From assembly GCA_002720855.1 (NCBI GenBank), contig PBIN01000005.1, forward strand, positions 124,001 through 188,000: a stretch of DNA of 64,000 nt, written 5' to 3'. The translations under genes were made by a program, and so were the position numbers. Each line of letters starts with the position of its first letter. The stretch's first letter is position 1. The notes beneath the pieces were generated by a model. It saw only the letters and a list, made by a program, of their open reading frames with translations. It did no database searches and was not told the DNA's origin. Source of the stretch: Rhodospirillaceae bacterium. GTDB taxonomy: Bacteria; Pseudomonadota; Alphaproteobacteria; MPNO01; UBA2964. Positions 51,914 to 60,384 of this stretch are shown one piece after another.

Positions 51914-53500
51914 TCATTTGGTCGCCATTACATTTCGGACATCTTGTTTTGACTTTATTGCGCCTTTGAAAAATTGGTGGATTAGATTTCTTGTGCGGAT
52001 GGTGTCTATAGGTTGCTTGATCAAAAATTGATTTCGTTGACCGGGGAGTTTGACCATAAATGGGACAAATTTACTTTTGATTCCGTCATGCTTTTCAGCT
52101 TTTCGCCAGCGGTGATCTGCGCTTACAATTACGGTTGCTTCATCCCATCGACCTGCGGCCTCAAGTGCTTTTCGCATGGCCGAGAAGGCACGATCCGTAG
52201 CCTCCAAATTGTCCAAATAACCGAGCACGGGTTTTTCATCTACTCTTGACTGCGGCAGAAATGAATTTGTTTTTCGATCATAGACAAAGGGTCGGTGGGG
52301 CAAATTCCAATGAATAAAGATAAAGTCGAAATCTCTATCTTTTAAAGCAATTTCGGTCCCAGTCACAAATGCTTCGAATTGGTTTTCGCTGTCTGGTTTT
52401 AACTGTTTGGGATCGGGAAGCCCGGCATTGTCTAGTATCCGCGATACAAATGGAATGTGCTCCACTACTTTGAAAAGTAGATCATCAATACGATTTACAA
52501 CTGTCCATGTTTCTCTGTGCCATGGCGCGTCGTTTTCCCAACAATAGCTGATCAAGGAACCAAAAAGCCGACAATAAGGATGACCGCCTTGTGCCAAGAG
52601 CGCTACATTGAGGCCCATTTCGTGCACGTCGTTTAGAATTCCAGGATTCTTTTTCCAAGAAAGCGATGCACTTCCATCTTTTGGAATTAGGCGAAGATCA
52701 AATCTACTTTCATGCTTCGTTGCGTTGATCCTTTTGCCCAGCATTAAACTAGGAATCGAATAAAGCGTTACATCGCCAGGAGGGGTCGCCTCTGTCGCTA
52801 CGATTGCTTCGCCTCGAAACCTGTCCAGCGCAGGCATTTCAATATCCGACGGTCTATCGCGAAATCCAACCCGCTCGTCTAGCTCGTCGAAGATGACCCA
52901 AATTATTGGGGGTCTACTTAATCTTAAGTGCTCTTTTTTGGGCGTCAGATGTTTTTCATACGTAAATAAATTCAGTGGGTTAAATTTGACGATCGCACCA
53001 ATAGTATTGATTGAATAGATAATCAAAAGAGGAATTCCAAGCACTATTGATAGCCTCGGTAACGTGTGCCAACCTCTTCGCCATCGCCATAAAATCGTGA
53101 GCACTAATATAACAGTTAAGATGCTTTTTATGGGGTTCTCAATGCACCAACTTAAATCAAACCAGGAAAAAAAATACATGCGAACGGCATTTATTCCCAG
53201 AGCAATACATGTGAAATGGATGACCCATTCAAGATATGGTGCAGCTGGTTTTAAAAAGGAGACAAGAGCAAAAATAGCTATGCCTATCAAGATGGTGACC
53301 AGCAAGGAGGCAAGATAATCGACATGCGAATCCTTGAGAGTGCTAAAATAGAAATTCGCTAAAAATTGATGTTCGAGGGGTGTTCTCAACGCTGTGAAAA
53401 CCCCAAGCCAAAACGGTATGATTATTAAGGACGCGGCGCCCGTTGATTCGAAGAATCGTTGTATTAAGTTCCTTGATATGTAACTGGCTGTTGGCCACAT
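51914..53500 (-). CDS. Membrane-anchored sulfatase-like (alkaline phosphatase superfamily) protein
   Basis: A 528-residue protein with about five N-terminal membrane segments (residues 20–175), then a periplasmic sulfatase-like domain. IIWVIFDELDERVGF carries the first metal Asp/Glu, EATPPGDVTLYSIPSLMLG holds the expected nucleophile region (Thr or Ser, no sulfatase CxPSR), HWNLPHRPFVYD follows, and ATVIVSADHRWR carries the metal Asp-His. The layout resembles phosphoethanolamine/phosphoglycerol transferases, but the exact reaction is unknown. The gene is visibly more AT-rich than its neighbours and stands alone, which suggests acquisition. Confidence 0.8.
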   Translation of the reverse strand: MWPTASYISRNLIQRFFESTGAASLIIIPFWLGVFTALRTPLEHQFLANFYFSTLKDSHVDYLASLLVTILIGIAIFALVSFLKPAAPYLEWVIHFTCIALGINAVRMYFFSWFDLSWCIENPIKSILTVILVLTILWRWRRGWHTLPRLSIVLGIPLLIIYSINTIGAIVKFNPLNLFTYEKHLTPKKEHLRLSRPPIIWVIFDELDERVGFRDRPSDIEMPALDRFRGEAIVATEATPPGDVTLYSIPSLMLGKRINATKHESRFDLRLIPKDGSASLSWKKNPGILNDVHEMGLNVALLAQGGHPYCRLFGSLISYCWENDAPWHRETWTVVNRIDDLLFKVVEHIPFVSRILDNAGLPDPKQLKPDSENQFEAFVTGTEIALKDRDFDFIFIHWNLPHRPFVYDRKTNSFLPQSRVDEKPVLGYLDNLEATDRAFSAMRKALEAAGRWDEATVIVSADHRWRKAEKHDGIKSKFVPFMVKLPGQRNQFLIKQPIDTIRTRNLIHQFFKGAIKSKQDVRNVMATK

Positions 53501-53779
53501 TCGTGAATACCGCTTTGTCTTCTATTCGAATTCTCTTGAATTAGTTAGTGATCTGACTCGCTATGAAAATAGCCTGTGTTGACCGATAGGATAATACCAC
53601 CCCAGCACATGTTTTGGTCAATTGATCGGATCGTCAAACTAGATTGAGCAGATTTAATTGTTTCTGCATTAAACCATGGTGTTCCAAGATAAGACGTTTT
53701 ACGTAAGCCAAGTATACTATGTCGTGCTATTGGGTTCGGTGACGAGGCACTGAAGCAAAGTGCAGACTGGATTTTGGCT

Positions 53780-54211
53780 ATGTCAGGACGAGATATCCAT
53801 ATCGGGCAAATTAAGGTCCCGGCGGAATCGCTAGAGTTCAGCTATATTCGTGCCTCTGGTCCGGGGGGGCAGAACGTCAATAAGGTTTCGACCGCGGCGC
53901 AGCTGCGCTTTGATGCCGAAAACTGTCCCTCAATCGACAAATATACATTCAACAGATTGCGCCAAATTGCGGGATCGCGGATGACCCAAGACGGCGTCAT
54001 TGTAATCACCGCTCAAAGATTCAGATCACAGGAACGCAACCGCGAAGACGCTATTGATCGTTTAACCGGAATGCTAAGGGATGCGGCTCATCGTCAAAAG
54101 GCACGAAAACCAACACGGATTAGCAAGGGCGTAAAAAAGAGACGTCTTGATAGCAAGCGACGCCATAGCAATATCAAAAAGAATAGGGGTCGCGTACGTG
54201 GCGACGAATAG
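53780..54211 (+). CDS. arfB: Alternative ribosome-rescue factor ArfB (peptidyl-tRNA hydrolase)
   Basis: A 143-residue ArfB (YaeJ) homologue that frees ribosomes stalled without a stop codon. It has a release-factor domain 3 with the GGQ loop ASGPGGQNVNKVSTAAQLRF (about 27–46) and a highly basic C-terminal tail (RKPTRISKGVKKRRLDSKRRHSNIKKN) that enters the mRNA channel. ATG 53780 is preferred to the TTG at 53774. No tmRNA gene is in the window. Confidence 0.95.
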   Translation: MSGRDIHIGQIKVPAESLEFSYIRASGPGGQNVNKVSTAAQLRFDAENCPSIDKYTFNRLRQIAGSRMTQDGVIVITAQRFRSQERNREDAIDRLTGMLRDAAHRQKARKPTRISKGVKKRRLDSKRRHSNIKKNRGRVRGDE

Positions 54212-54278
54212 CCTATTTGGGACTCGACAATGCTGCGATCGATCCGGCAGCATATGTCCATCAATTGTGGAGTAGAGA

Positions 54279-54692
54279 ATGGCCGACAAGATCAAAAAGA
54301 CTGAAGACGAGTGGCGCGCGGAGCTTTCGCCAGAACAGTTCCACGTATGTCGTCAGGCAGGCACTGAACGCCCGTTTACAGGGAAATACAATGACTTCAA
54401 AGGGAACGGGACTTTTGTTTGCTCCTGTTGCAGCAACCCGCTTTTCGATTCCGAAACCAAGTTTAACTCGGGAACAGGTTGGCCAAGTTTTTTCGCACCG
54501 TTGTCAAAAGAAGCCGTCGATCTGCACGACGATTGGTCGATGTTTATGAAACGCACAGAAGTAAAGTGTGCCAAATGCGATGCCCATTTAGGACATGTGT
54601 TCCCTGACGGTCCACCGCCCACAAACCAGCGTTTCTGCATGAACTCCGTGTCACTGGATTTTCAGGAGAAAGACGAGGGGCAAGACGAATAG
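54279..54692 (+). CDS. msrB: Peptide-methionine (R)-S-oxide reductase
   Basis: A 137-residue MsrB repairing methionine-R-sulfoxide. Zinc-binding CxxC pairs are in [10 protein letters not shown] and [12 protein letters not shown]. The catalytic Cys is in [10 protein letters not shown], with the family core [13 protein letters not shown] 54279 follows GGAG. It lies 67 bases after arfB and converges on the DUF6165 gene with a 4-base gap. Confidence 0.97.
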   Translation: MADKIKKTEDEWRAELSPEQFHVCRQAGTERPFTGKYNDFKGNGTFVCSCCSNPLFDSETKFNSGTGWPSFFAPLSKEAVDLHDDWSMFMKRTEVKCAKCDAHLGHVFPDGPPPTNQRFCMNSVSLDFQEKDEGQDE

Positions 54693-54696
54693 ACTG

Positions 54697-55119
54697 CTAG
54701 TACGGAGTGTATGACTTTTCTTCTTTAATTGCGGCACCTAGCAGGTCGTTAATCTCAGCCTTTAGTGCGGCGCGCCTGTCATTGGTTTTGTATACTGAGC
54801 GCGCGCAGGCAATAAACCGTTTGCCAAAGTCGAGATCGCGCTCGCGTTCACGAATTTCATCTTCGATAGTCCATAGCTCCAGGTTGACGGCCTTCAGGTC
54901 ATCAGTAAGGCGGTCCATTTCAGAGCTCTTTGGAATAACAGCGCCGCACACAGCGCGTAATGTTTCCAGCTCGCGTTGAATGTTACTAAGCTTCTGTTCG
55001 TCGAAAATTTGCTGTTTCTTGATCTCTAGAATCGTAATTTTATCGATCAGTTCACCAGGCGATATGTCAACCTGAACAGTTTTCACAACGTCTGAATTAA
55101 AGTCTCGTTGCGAGCTCAT
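54697..55119 (-). CDS. DUF6165 family protein
   Basis: A 140-residue cytosolic, largely helical protein. The conserved start VQVDISPGELIDKITILEIKKQQI is followed by a coiled-coil-like middle (about 45–105) and FGKRFIACARSVYKTNDRRAALKAEIN. Function unknown; the family is commonly the downstream neighbour of TPR/glycosyltransferase proteins, as here. Its ATG at 55119 overlaps a TGA (55118–55116) that would be the original stop of the TPR gene, a standard ATGA coupling. Confidence 0.85.
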   Translation of the reverse strand: MSSQRDFNSDVVKTVQVDISPGELIDKITILEIKKQQIFDEQKLSNIQRELETLRAVCGAVIPKSSEMDRLTDDLKAVNLELWTIEDEIRERERDLDFGKRFIACARSVYKTNDRRAALKAEINDLLGAAIKEEKSYTPY

Positions 55120-55166
55120 GAATATCGTCCCTTAAGGTCTTCTTCAATTCGTTGAAAGACACCCGC

Positions 55167-56663
55167 TCAGTCGCCATGCTGGGTTTGCCGATATAGCTTC
55201 ATCGTCGGGTACCAAGGCGTTTCCGTTCCGTCCAATCCCCAACGCCAGTCAGGGACAAAGGAAAGTACGACCCATGTTTCAACACCAAGCGCACCGCCAA
55301 GATGCGCTATCGCCGTATCCGAAGTAATGAGCAAGTCGACATTTTCGAGAATAGCGGCCGAATCCAGGAATGCCCCTTCCGCATCGATTTCATTGCCCAG
55401 AGAAAGAACATCGGAGCCCCAGGATTGGCTTACCAACTGTTTTGCGGCTTCGCCTTGTTGCAGACTGATAAGCTGAATGTCGGGCAGACCGGCAACCGGC
55501 GTGAATTCATGAATTGGAATGGAACGCGTCGCGTCGGCGCGATAGCTGGCGTTGCCCTGCCAGCATATTGCGATCCTATATTTTTTGTTCGTTGGAAGGT
55601 GAGTTCGCCACTCATCAACGCGAGATCGCTCAGCGCTGAGATAGGGACCGCTGTCAGGCCAGAAAGGTTCTGTTGGTCCAGTTTGATACGGCAGCGACAA
55701 TAGAGGGATTTGTACATCGAAGCGGGCTTTTTCACCGACCGCGATGTGTTGGTCACACGTAGGCAATGTCGATAAAAGCGGAACAAGCCGTTCAGGCAAT
55801 TCAACAAAATAGTCCGTCCGGGATTCGGCGAATTGGTCCAGATATCGACAGAATTGAATAGTATCGCCGAGTCCTTGCTCTGCATGTATCAGGAGACTTT
55901 GTCCGGTTCGGAATTTTCCATCCCAACGCCTCCTTTCCTGATGGTGCATTGCAGAACCGGGTATAGAACACCTTGCTTCATATGCGGCCCAGCCACTCTG
56001 AAAATCCTGGCGCATAAGCAATAAAAGGGACTCGTTCCACAATGTGTTGGGATTTGGCGGGTCGATCTGCGCTGCTGCGGCAAGCGATAATTCGGCATCG
56101 CCTATGCGACCGATAGATTTTTGAACGGATGCAAGATTTAGATGAGCACCCAAATGCGTCGGCGAAAGCTCGATTGTGCGCTCATACGAAGAGATTGCTG
56201 GATTGAGGTCTCCGTTCCCGAAATAGGCGTTGCCCAGATTGAAATGGAATTCTGGTTCAGATGGGTTGATGTCTATCGCTCTCGTTAGAGCACGAATGGC
56301 CTCATCATACTGTCCGGCAGCATTCAGGGCTGAGCCAAGATTGGACCACGCGGGCGCGGATTGAGGTAAAAAGCCGCATACGCGGCGTTGTTTTGCGATC
56401 GCTTTATCAGGTTCGCCCAATTTTTTGTACAGCAAACCCAGATCGCACAGGATTGGGGCGGACTGCGGCGAATATTCCGCCGCTTTCTCTAAATACCGCA
56501 ATGCACGGCGATCATTACCCAGATCGCGTAGGATCAGACCTGCGAGATGGAGCGTTTCAGGGTCCCTCGGCTGTTTTTTTAGGGTTAACCTGATGAGTTT
56601 TTCGGCCTTTCTCAACTTCCCAGCGAGGCGGGCGTTCGTCGCTTCCGTAAGTTTGGTGTTCAC
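55167..56663 (-). CDS. TPR protein with glycosyltransferase-like C-terminal domain, apparently shortened by TGG-to-TGA
   Basis: A 498-residue protein with about six tetratricopeptide repeats (residues 1–215, for example PAWSNLGSALNAAGQYDEAIRALTRAIDINP). A GT-B-like domain follows with LLIHAEQGLGDTIQFCRYL and DLLITSDTAIAHLGGALGVETWVVLSFVPDWRWGL, typical of TPR proteins with a heptosyltransferase-like end. Relatives close with a GDWAGVFERI-like segment; here the frame reads HGD, TGA (55169–55167), then AGVFQRIEEDLKGRYS and a second TGA overlapping the DUF6165 start. So the ancestral gene likely ended at 55116 with Trp at the TGA. The truncated product lacks only 17 residues and may still work. 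Confidence 0.85.
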   Translation of the reverse strand: MNTKLTEATNARLAGKLRKAEKLIRLTLKKQPRDPETLHLAGLILRDLGNDRRALRYLEKAAEYSPQSAPILCDLGLLYKKLGEPDKAIAKQRRVCGFLPQSAPAWSNLGSALNAAGQYDEAIRALTRAIDINPSEPEFHFNLGNAYFGNGDLNPAISSYERTIELSPTHLGAHLNLASVQKSIGRIGDAELSLAAAAQIDPPNPNTLWNESLLLLMRQDFQSGWAAYEARCSIPGSAMHHQERRRWDGKFRTGQSLLIHAEQGLGDTIQFCRYLDQFAESRTDYFVELPERLVPLLSTLPTCDQHIAVGEKARFDVQIPLLSLPYQTGPTEPFWPDSGPYLSAERSRVDEWRTHLPTNKKYRIAICWQGNASYRADATRSIPIHEFTPVAGLPDIQLISLQQGEAAKQLVSQSWGSDVLSLGNEIDAEGAFLDSAAILENVDLLITSDTAIAHLGGALGVETWVVLSFVPDWRWGLDGTETPWYPTMKLYRQTQHGD

Positions 56664-56922
56664 GGTAACGGTTTGAGAATAAATGGTATTTTGTGCTGCG
56701 ACCGTAATCTTAGTGTCTCCAATGGATGCGCTAAATATGGTGCTGAAGATTAGCGGAAATATGTTGAAAAATGATTGAAGGGGGCACGGTTCCTTTAATC
56801 GGAAATATAAAATAAAGTAGTGACACTAAAAGATCGAATAATCCAAGAAATCCATTAAATTGGTGCCTAAAAGCCGTTTTTCCGCTAATCTTTGAGAAGT
56901 CGAAGTAAATGGGTTTTGACAA

Positions 56923-57789
56923 ATGATCCTTGTTACCTGCGCTGCAGGAAAAACCGGTAAAGCGATTGTAGAGGCGCTAAGAGCGGCCAATCAGCCGGTA
57001 CGCGCAATGGTTCGCAGTACGGAGTCCGAAGAAGCATTAAAAACATCGGGAATTACCGATGTGATTGTTGGTGACCTCGTTCATTACGAAGATGTCCTCG
57101 AGGCCGTTACCGGTGTCGACGCCGTCTACTATATTGCGCCAAATATGGATCCGAATGAGCGTTTAAACGGTGAAAACATCATCAAAGCCTGCAATTCCGC
57201 CGGTGTGTCCCGGCTGGTCTTTCACTCTGTTCTTCATACCCAAATCGAAGCTCTGCCTCATCATTGGGAGCGGCATTTTGTTGAACAGGAAATAATGAAT
57301 TCAAACCTGGCGTTTACCATCTTGCAGGTTGGTTCATACATGCAAAACATGCTTCCGGCTTGGGGAAAGATGGTCGAAACGGGCATTCATAGAATGGCCT
57401 ATGACATTGATGCCCCTATGAGCCTGGTTGATCTCGGTGACGTTGCTGAGGCGGCAGTACATGTTCTGGCTGATGACGGTTATATCAATGGCATGTTCGA
57501 GGTTGCCGGTCCGGTCATCACGCTGACAGAGAAAGCTGCAATTTTGTCGCAAGTTCTTGGAAAAGAGATAGTGGCGGAAAAGGAAAATCTCGACGAGTTC
57601 CTTGATCACGGCAGGGCAATTGGATTTGGTGATTTTACGCTGGCGACAATGGCAAAGATGTTTCCCTACTACGATGAGCATGGGTTGGTGGGCAGCGACA
57701 AAGTTCTAGGCTGGATCCTGGGACGATCCCCAACCGATTTCGAAACCTTTGCACGGCGCGCCGCCGCAGCTTTCGATCAGGGTTCGTAA
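56923..57789 (+). CDS. NmrA-like NAD(P)-binding oxidoreductase
   Basis: A 288-residue atypical SDR of the NmrA group. It has the Rossmann loop ILVTCAAGKTGKAIVEAL (AAGKTG instead of GATG), AMVRSTESEEAL, VIVGDLVHYEDVLEAVTGVDAVYYIAPN and VSRLVFHSVLHTQIEAL. There is no classical catalytic YxxxK, so it may sense the cofactor or reduce quinones as NmrA/QOR2 relatives do. A well-defined C-terminal helix ends at residue 288. The 3' end overlaps the convergent DUF1989 gene by 13 bases. Confidence 0.88.
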   Translation: MILVTCAAGKTGKAIVEALRAANQPVRAMVRSTESEEALKTSGITDVIVGDLVHYEDVLEAVTGVDAVYYIAPNMDPNERLNGENIIKACNSAGVSRLVFHSVLHTQIEALPHHWERHFVEQEIMNSNLAFTILQVGSYMQNMLPAWGKMVETGIHRMAYDIDAPMSLVDLGDVAEAAVHVLADDGYINGMFEVAGPVITLTEKAAILSQVLGKEIVAEKENLDEFLDHGRAIGFGDFTLATMAKMFPYYDEHGLVGSDKVLGWILGRSPTDFETFARRAAAAFDQGS

Positions 57790-58409
57790 ATCATCGCCTG
57801 AATAGGTTGGCCGAATTCCGGTGCAGCAAGATCAGGGCAGGCGCTGGCAGCAACCGCCAAATCCATTTCTGCGCGGAAGTCGACATAAATCGGGTCTTTC
57901 GGTCTGTTTGGTGTGTGTTTGATTTCGCCAGTCGCTGTGTCGATATCGACGTGCTGAAAGATGTTGAGAGGACTCGGAATGAGTTCCGGCGGCACATTCC
58001 AGGCGCTGAAACCATCGATCAGGTTTTCCCAACAGCCTCGATCGGGAATAGGGATGTCATCGCCATGGTTGTACTGGTTTAAGCGGCCTTCTTCTTTCGC
58101 GCGGGCGTAACGCGGACCCGAACAAGTTCCATATTGCAGGTCGTGATATCCCTGACCGGCAAACTGGTCTTCGACAATTGTCATCATGGGGTTATTGAGC
58201 TTGCTGAAAAGCACGTCTCCGGTCGAGATCCAAAGTTTCATATTATAAACCTTGGTGCGCGCCTGATCGAACCGCTCGTCAAGATTATGCAAATTGAGGC
58301 AGGCGAAATCGATTATGGTTTTCGCCGTGAGCCGCAGAACCTGACCTTTTTTCATTGGCGCGCCCCATCCGCTATTTGCCGGGACAAATTCGTCGCTGAT
58401 AACATTCAT
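57777..58409 (-). CDS. DUF1989 (urea carboxylase-associated) protein, copy A
   Basis: A 210-residue DUF1989 protein. Seen are FVPANSGWGAPMKKGQVLRLTAKTIIDFACLNLHN at the start, LNNPMMTIVEDQFAGQGYHDLQYGTCSGPRYARAKEEGRL (metal-type Cys/His region), PDRGCWENLIDGFSAWN, IPSPLNIFQHVDID, and AEMDLAVAASACPDLAAPE. The family includes UAAP1/2 beside urea carboxylase/guanidine carboxylase; none of those enzymes is here. AGGAG seven bases before the ATG supports the start. It is the last of three tandem copies. Confidence 0.9.
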   Translation of the reverse strand: MNVISDEFVPANSGWGAPMKKGQVLRLTAKTIIDFACLNLHNLDERFDQARTKVYNMKLWISTGDVLFSKLNNPMMTIVEDQFAGQGYHDLQYGTCSGPRYARAKEEGRLNQYNHGDDIPIPDRGCWENLIDGFSAWNVPPELIPSPLNIFQHVDIDTATGEIKHTPNRPKDPIYVDFRAEMDLAVAASACPDLAAPEFGQPIQAMIYEP

Positions 58410-58427
58410 GTTCTTCTCCTTACCGGC

Positions 58428-58970
58428 TCAGGGCTGAAAAATTGTAATTGTGGCATAGGCACCAGAGGCTGATGTTTCAGATGCGGGGCAATTCATGATG
58501 GCGCAGATCAAATCTATTTCCGCCTCGAGATCAATCGAGACCGGTTCAGGCGGCCCCTTGGGTTTTGGTCGGATACGTCCTTCCTGACTGATATCGAGAT
58601 TGCGAAACAGGCCCATCGGATCGGGGAGGTTCTCAAACGTCATCTCGAGTGGGGCAAGCAAGGACAACATGCCATCGGCGCACCCGTGACCGGATTGGAG
58701 GTCGTGCAAGCCAAAACCAGCAAAACCGTCTTCCAAAATTCGCATCATCGGGTTGTTTTGTTTGCTGAACAGCCTGTGCCCCTTCGTTGGGTACAGGTTG
58801 AGGTTATAAATTCTCGTGCGGGCGGTATCGAAGAACTCCCGAATGTCCTCTCGTTTAAAGGCATTGAAGTCGATAACACTGCGGCCCGTAATCCTGAGAA
58901 CCTGTCCACTATTAACATTGCCCGTCCATCCATTTTGGGGGGATACAGTCTCTTCGCTTATGACGTTCAT
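58428..58970 (-). CDS. DUF1989 protein, copy B (internally shortened)
   Basis: A 180-residue paralogue. It begins NVISEETVSPQNGWTGNVNSGQVLRITGRSVIDFNAF, keeps NNPMMRILEDGFAGFGLHDLQSG, and then goes straight to HGCADGMLSLLAPLEM. About 30 residues present in copies A and C between HDLQ-G and the GC-x-(E/D)-N segment are missing, including the (T/M)C-x-G region. The end is NCPASETSASGAYATITIFQP. The deletion removes one likely metal-site element, so this copy may be structural or altered in activity. Start ATG 58970 is preceded only by GGAA. The frame is clean. Confidence 0.88.
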   Translation of the reverse strand: MNVISEETVSPQNGWTGNVNSGQVLRITGRSVIDFNAFKREDIREFFDTARTRIYNLNLYPTKGHRLFSKQNNPMMRILEDGFAGFGLHDLQSGHGCADGMLSLLAPLEMTFENLPDPMGLFRNLDISQEGRIRPKPKGPPEPVSIDLEAEIDLICAIMNCPASETSASGAYATITIFQP

Positions 58971-58998
58971 GATGTTGGTTCCGATAAAATATCTATGC

Positions 58999-59631
58999 TC
59001 AAGGTTGGAATACCGTCGCTGCTACTTCAAGTCCACGCGTCTTTGACGCCATATCAGGACAGGCGCTGAATCCGACAAGCAAATCGCGCTCTGCGCGGAG
59101 CTCCAGATGAACAGGACGTTCTGGACGTATTTGTGTGCGTTTCATGCCGCCGGATTGTTGATCGATGGCCATATTCTGAAAAAAATTTACCGGGCTCGGA
59201 ATGTTCTCGTAAGGAATGCCCCAGGGTTCAAGTGCCCAGGTGAGGTTTTCCGAACAGCCGTGATCAGGCAGTTCCATATTGCTGCCATGAAGATATTCGC
59301 CGAGCCGACCTTCCTCCGCGGCGCGTTTATGCCGCGCCCGTCCACACATACCAAATTGCATATCATGGGTCCCTAACCCGTCAAACTCGTCAGTAATCAT
59401 CGTCATCAAAGGCGCCCCGCGGCGGGAAAGCATCTGATGGCCTCTCTTAAGGTAAATGCATCCGCTGGCTTCCTTGGTGGGGGCCTGATCGAAGGCTTCG
59501 CCATAGTCGCTCTGATCGAATGCCACAAAATCGATAATCGTACGCGCTGTTAGACGGAGGACCTGCCCCACATTCATCTCCGTCGCCCAACCAGTGTTTT
59601 TCGGGGCTAGATATTCTTCGACCATGCGCAT
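58999..59631 (-). CDS. DUF1989 protein, copy C
   Basis: A 210-residue copy at the head of the triplet. It has MRMVEEYLAPKNTGWATEMNVGQVLRLTARTIIDFVAFDQSD, then MTMITDEFDGLGTHDMQFGMCGRARHKRAAEEGRLGEYL, LPDHGCSENLTWALEPWGIPYENIPSPVNFFQNMAID, and AERDLLVGFSACPDMASKTRG. Length and motif spacing match copy A. ATG 59631 with GGAG upstream is preferred to longer in-frame starts. It begins 69 bases after the GNAT stop and copy B follows at 28 bases, so the four genes are probably one operon. Confidence 0.9.
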   Translation of the reverse strand: MRMVEEYLAPKNTGWATEMNVGQVLRLTARTIIDFVAFDQSDYGEAFDQAPTKEASGCIYLKRGHQMLSRRGAPLMTMITDEFDGLGTHDMQFGMCGRARHKRAAEEGRLGEYLHGSNMELPDHGCSENLTWALEPWGIPYENIPSPVNFFQNMAIDQQSGGMKRTQIRPERPVHLELRAERDLLVGFSACPDMASKTRGLEVAATVFQP

Positions 59632-59700
59632 GAAATATAGTCTCCGCTTTGGACCATTATATGACGCGATATACGTTGTACCGAGTGATGAGCATGACAA

Positions 59701-60273
59701 TCATGAAATCAACGAAACGATGCCACCAATGATCAAAAAGAAAAAAATTGAAATCAACACCGCAATCAATTTTCCATAAATACGTGTCGCCGGTTCATTC
59801 GGGTCTGCCCAATCAATGCGATGCTCCGTTCTATCGTTGACGTCTCGATATTCCATATAAATATGGGGAATTCCGGCTTCTTCGAAGACGTCTCCGATAC
59901 GCTCGAACCCTAGTCCCAAATAAAATTTTTCGGCGTGGCATTGCGCATGGATCGCGACTGTTCCAGCGCCATCCTCTCTCGCATCTTTGATCGTGCGAAA
60001 CATAAGCTGTTGTCCGATACCGATGCCGCGTTCCTCTTTGAGAACAGCAACCCGTTCGATTTTGGTTTTTTCTGGACTGTCTCTTCGCAACCGCGCCGTT
60101 CCAACAGCATGCCCATCTCGTTTAGCCAGATACTGCCGGCATTCATGATCCTGGCCGTCGAACTCTTCTTCAGGATCCACCTTTTGCTCGTCGCAGAATA
60201 CAATGCGACGAATCTCAAAGGCTTTCTCCATATCGTCGTCTGAAGAAATTTCAGTGATTTCAATATCAATCAT
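59701..60273 (-). CDS. GNAT acetyltransferase with C-terminal membrane anchor
   Basis: A 190-residue protein. The GNAT core (about 1–140) has MEKAFEIRRIVFCDEQKVDPEEEFDGQDHECRQYLA, the acetyl-CoA-binding segment IERVAVLKEERGIGIGQQLMF and the C-terminal IHAQCHAEKFYLGLGFERIGDVFEEAGIPHIYME. This is the ElaA/YjcF-type pattern. It is followed by a linker and a strongly hydrophobic last segment (about 168–190, LIAVLISIFFFLIIGGIVSLIS), which would tail-anchor it in the membrane. That addition is uncommon for this family. ATG 60273 is preferred over the upstream in-frame ATG at 60309. It is the first gene of the DUF1989 unit. Confidence 0.9.
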   Translation of the reverse strand: MIDIEITEISSDDDMEKAFEIRRIVFCDEQKVDPEEEFDGQDHECRQYLAKRDGHAVGTARLRRDSPEKTKIERVAVLKEERGIGIGQQLMFRTIKDAREDGAGTVAIHAQCHAEKFYLGLGFERIGDVFEEAGIPHIYMEYRDVNDRTEHRIDWADPNEPATRIYGKLIAVLISIFFFLIIGGIVSLIS

Positions 60274-60384
60274 CGCCGCAGCATTGTATCCCGCAGTCTG
60301 AAATATCAAAAGCTGTGCAACCGTAGACCGCTTTGGTTTGGATGATTAAGGTGCAGCGATCTTGATAGAGGAAGGAATTTGACG

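Noticed and set aside
55167-55169. UGA as selenocysteine or as a reassigned Trp codon in the TPR gene.
   Set aside because: RF2 with its UGA-dependent frameshift is present and other genes end in UGA; no SECIS-like hairpin was seen and the second lesion is a TAA.
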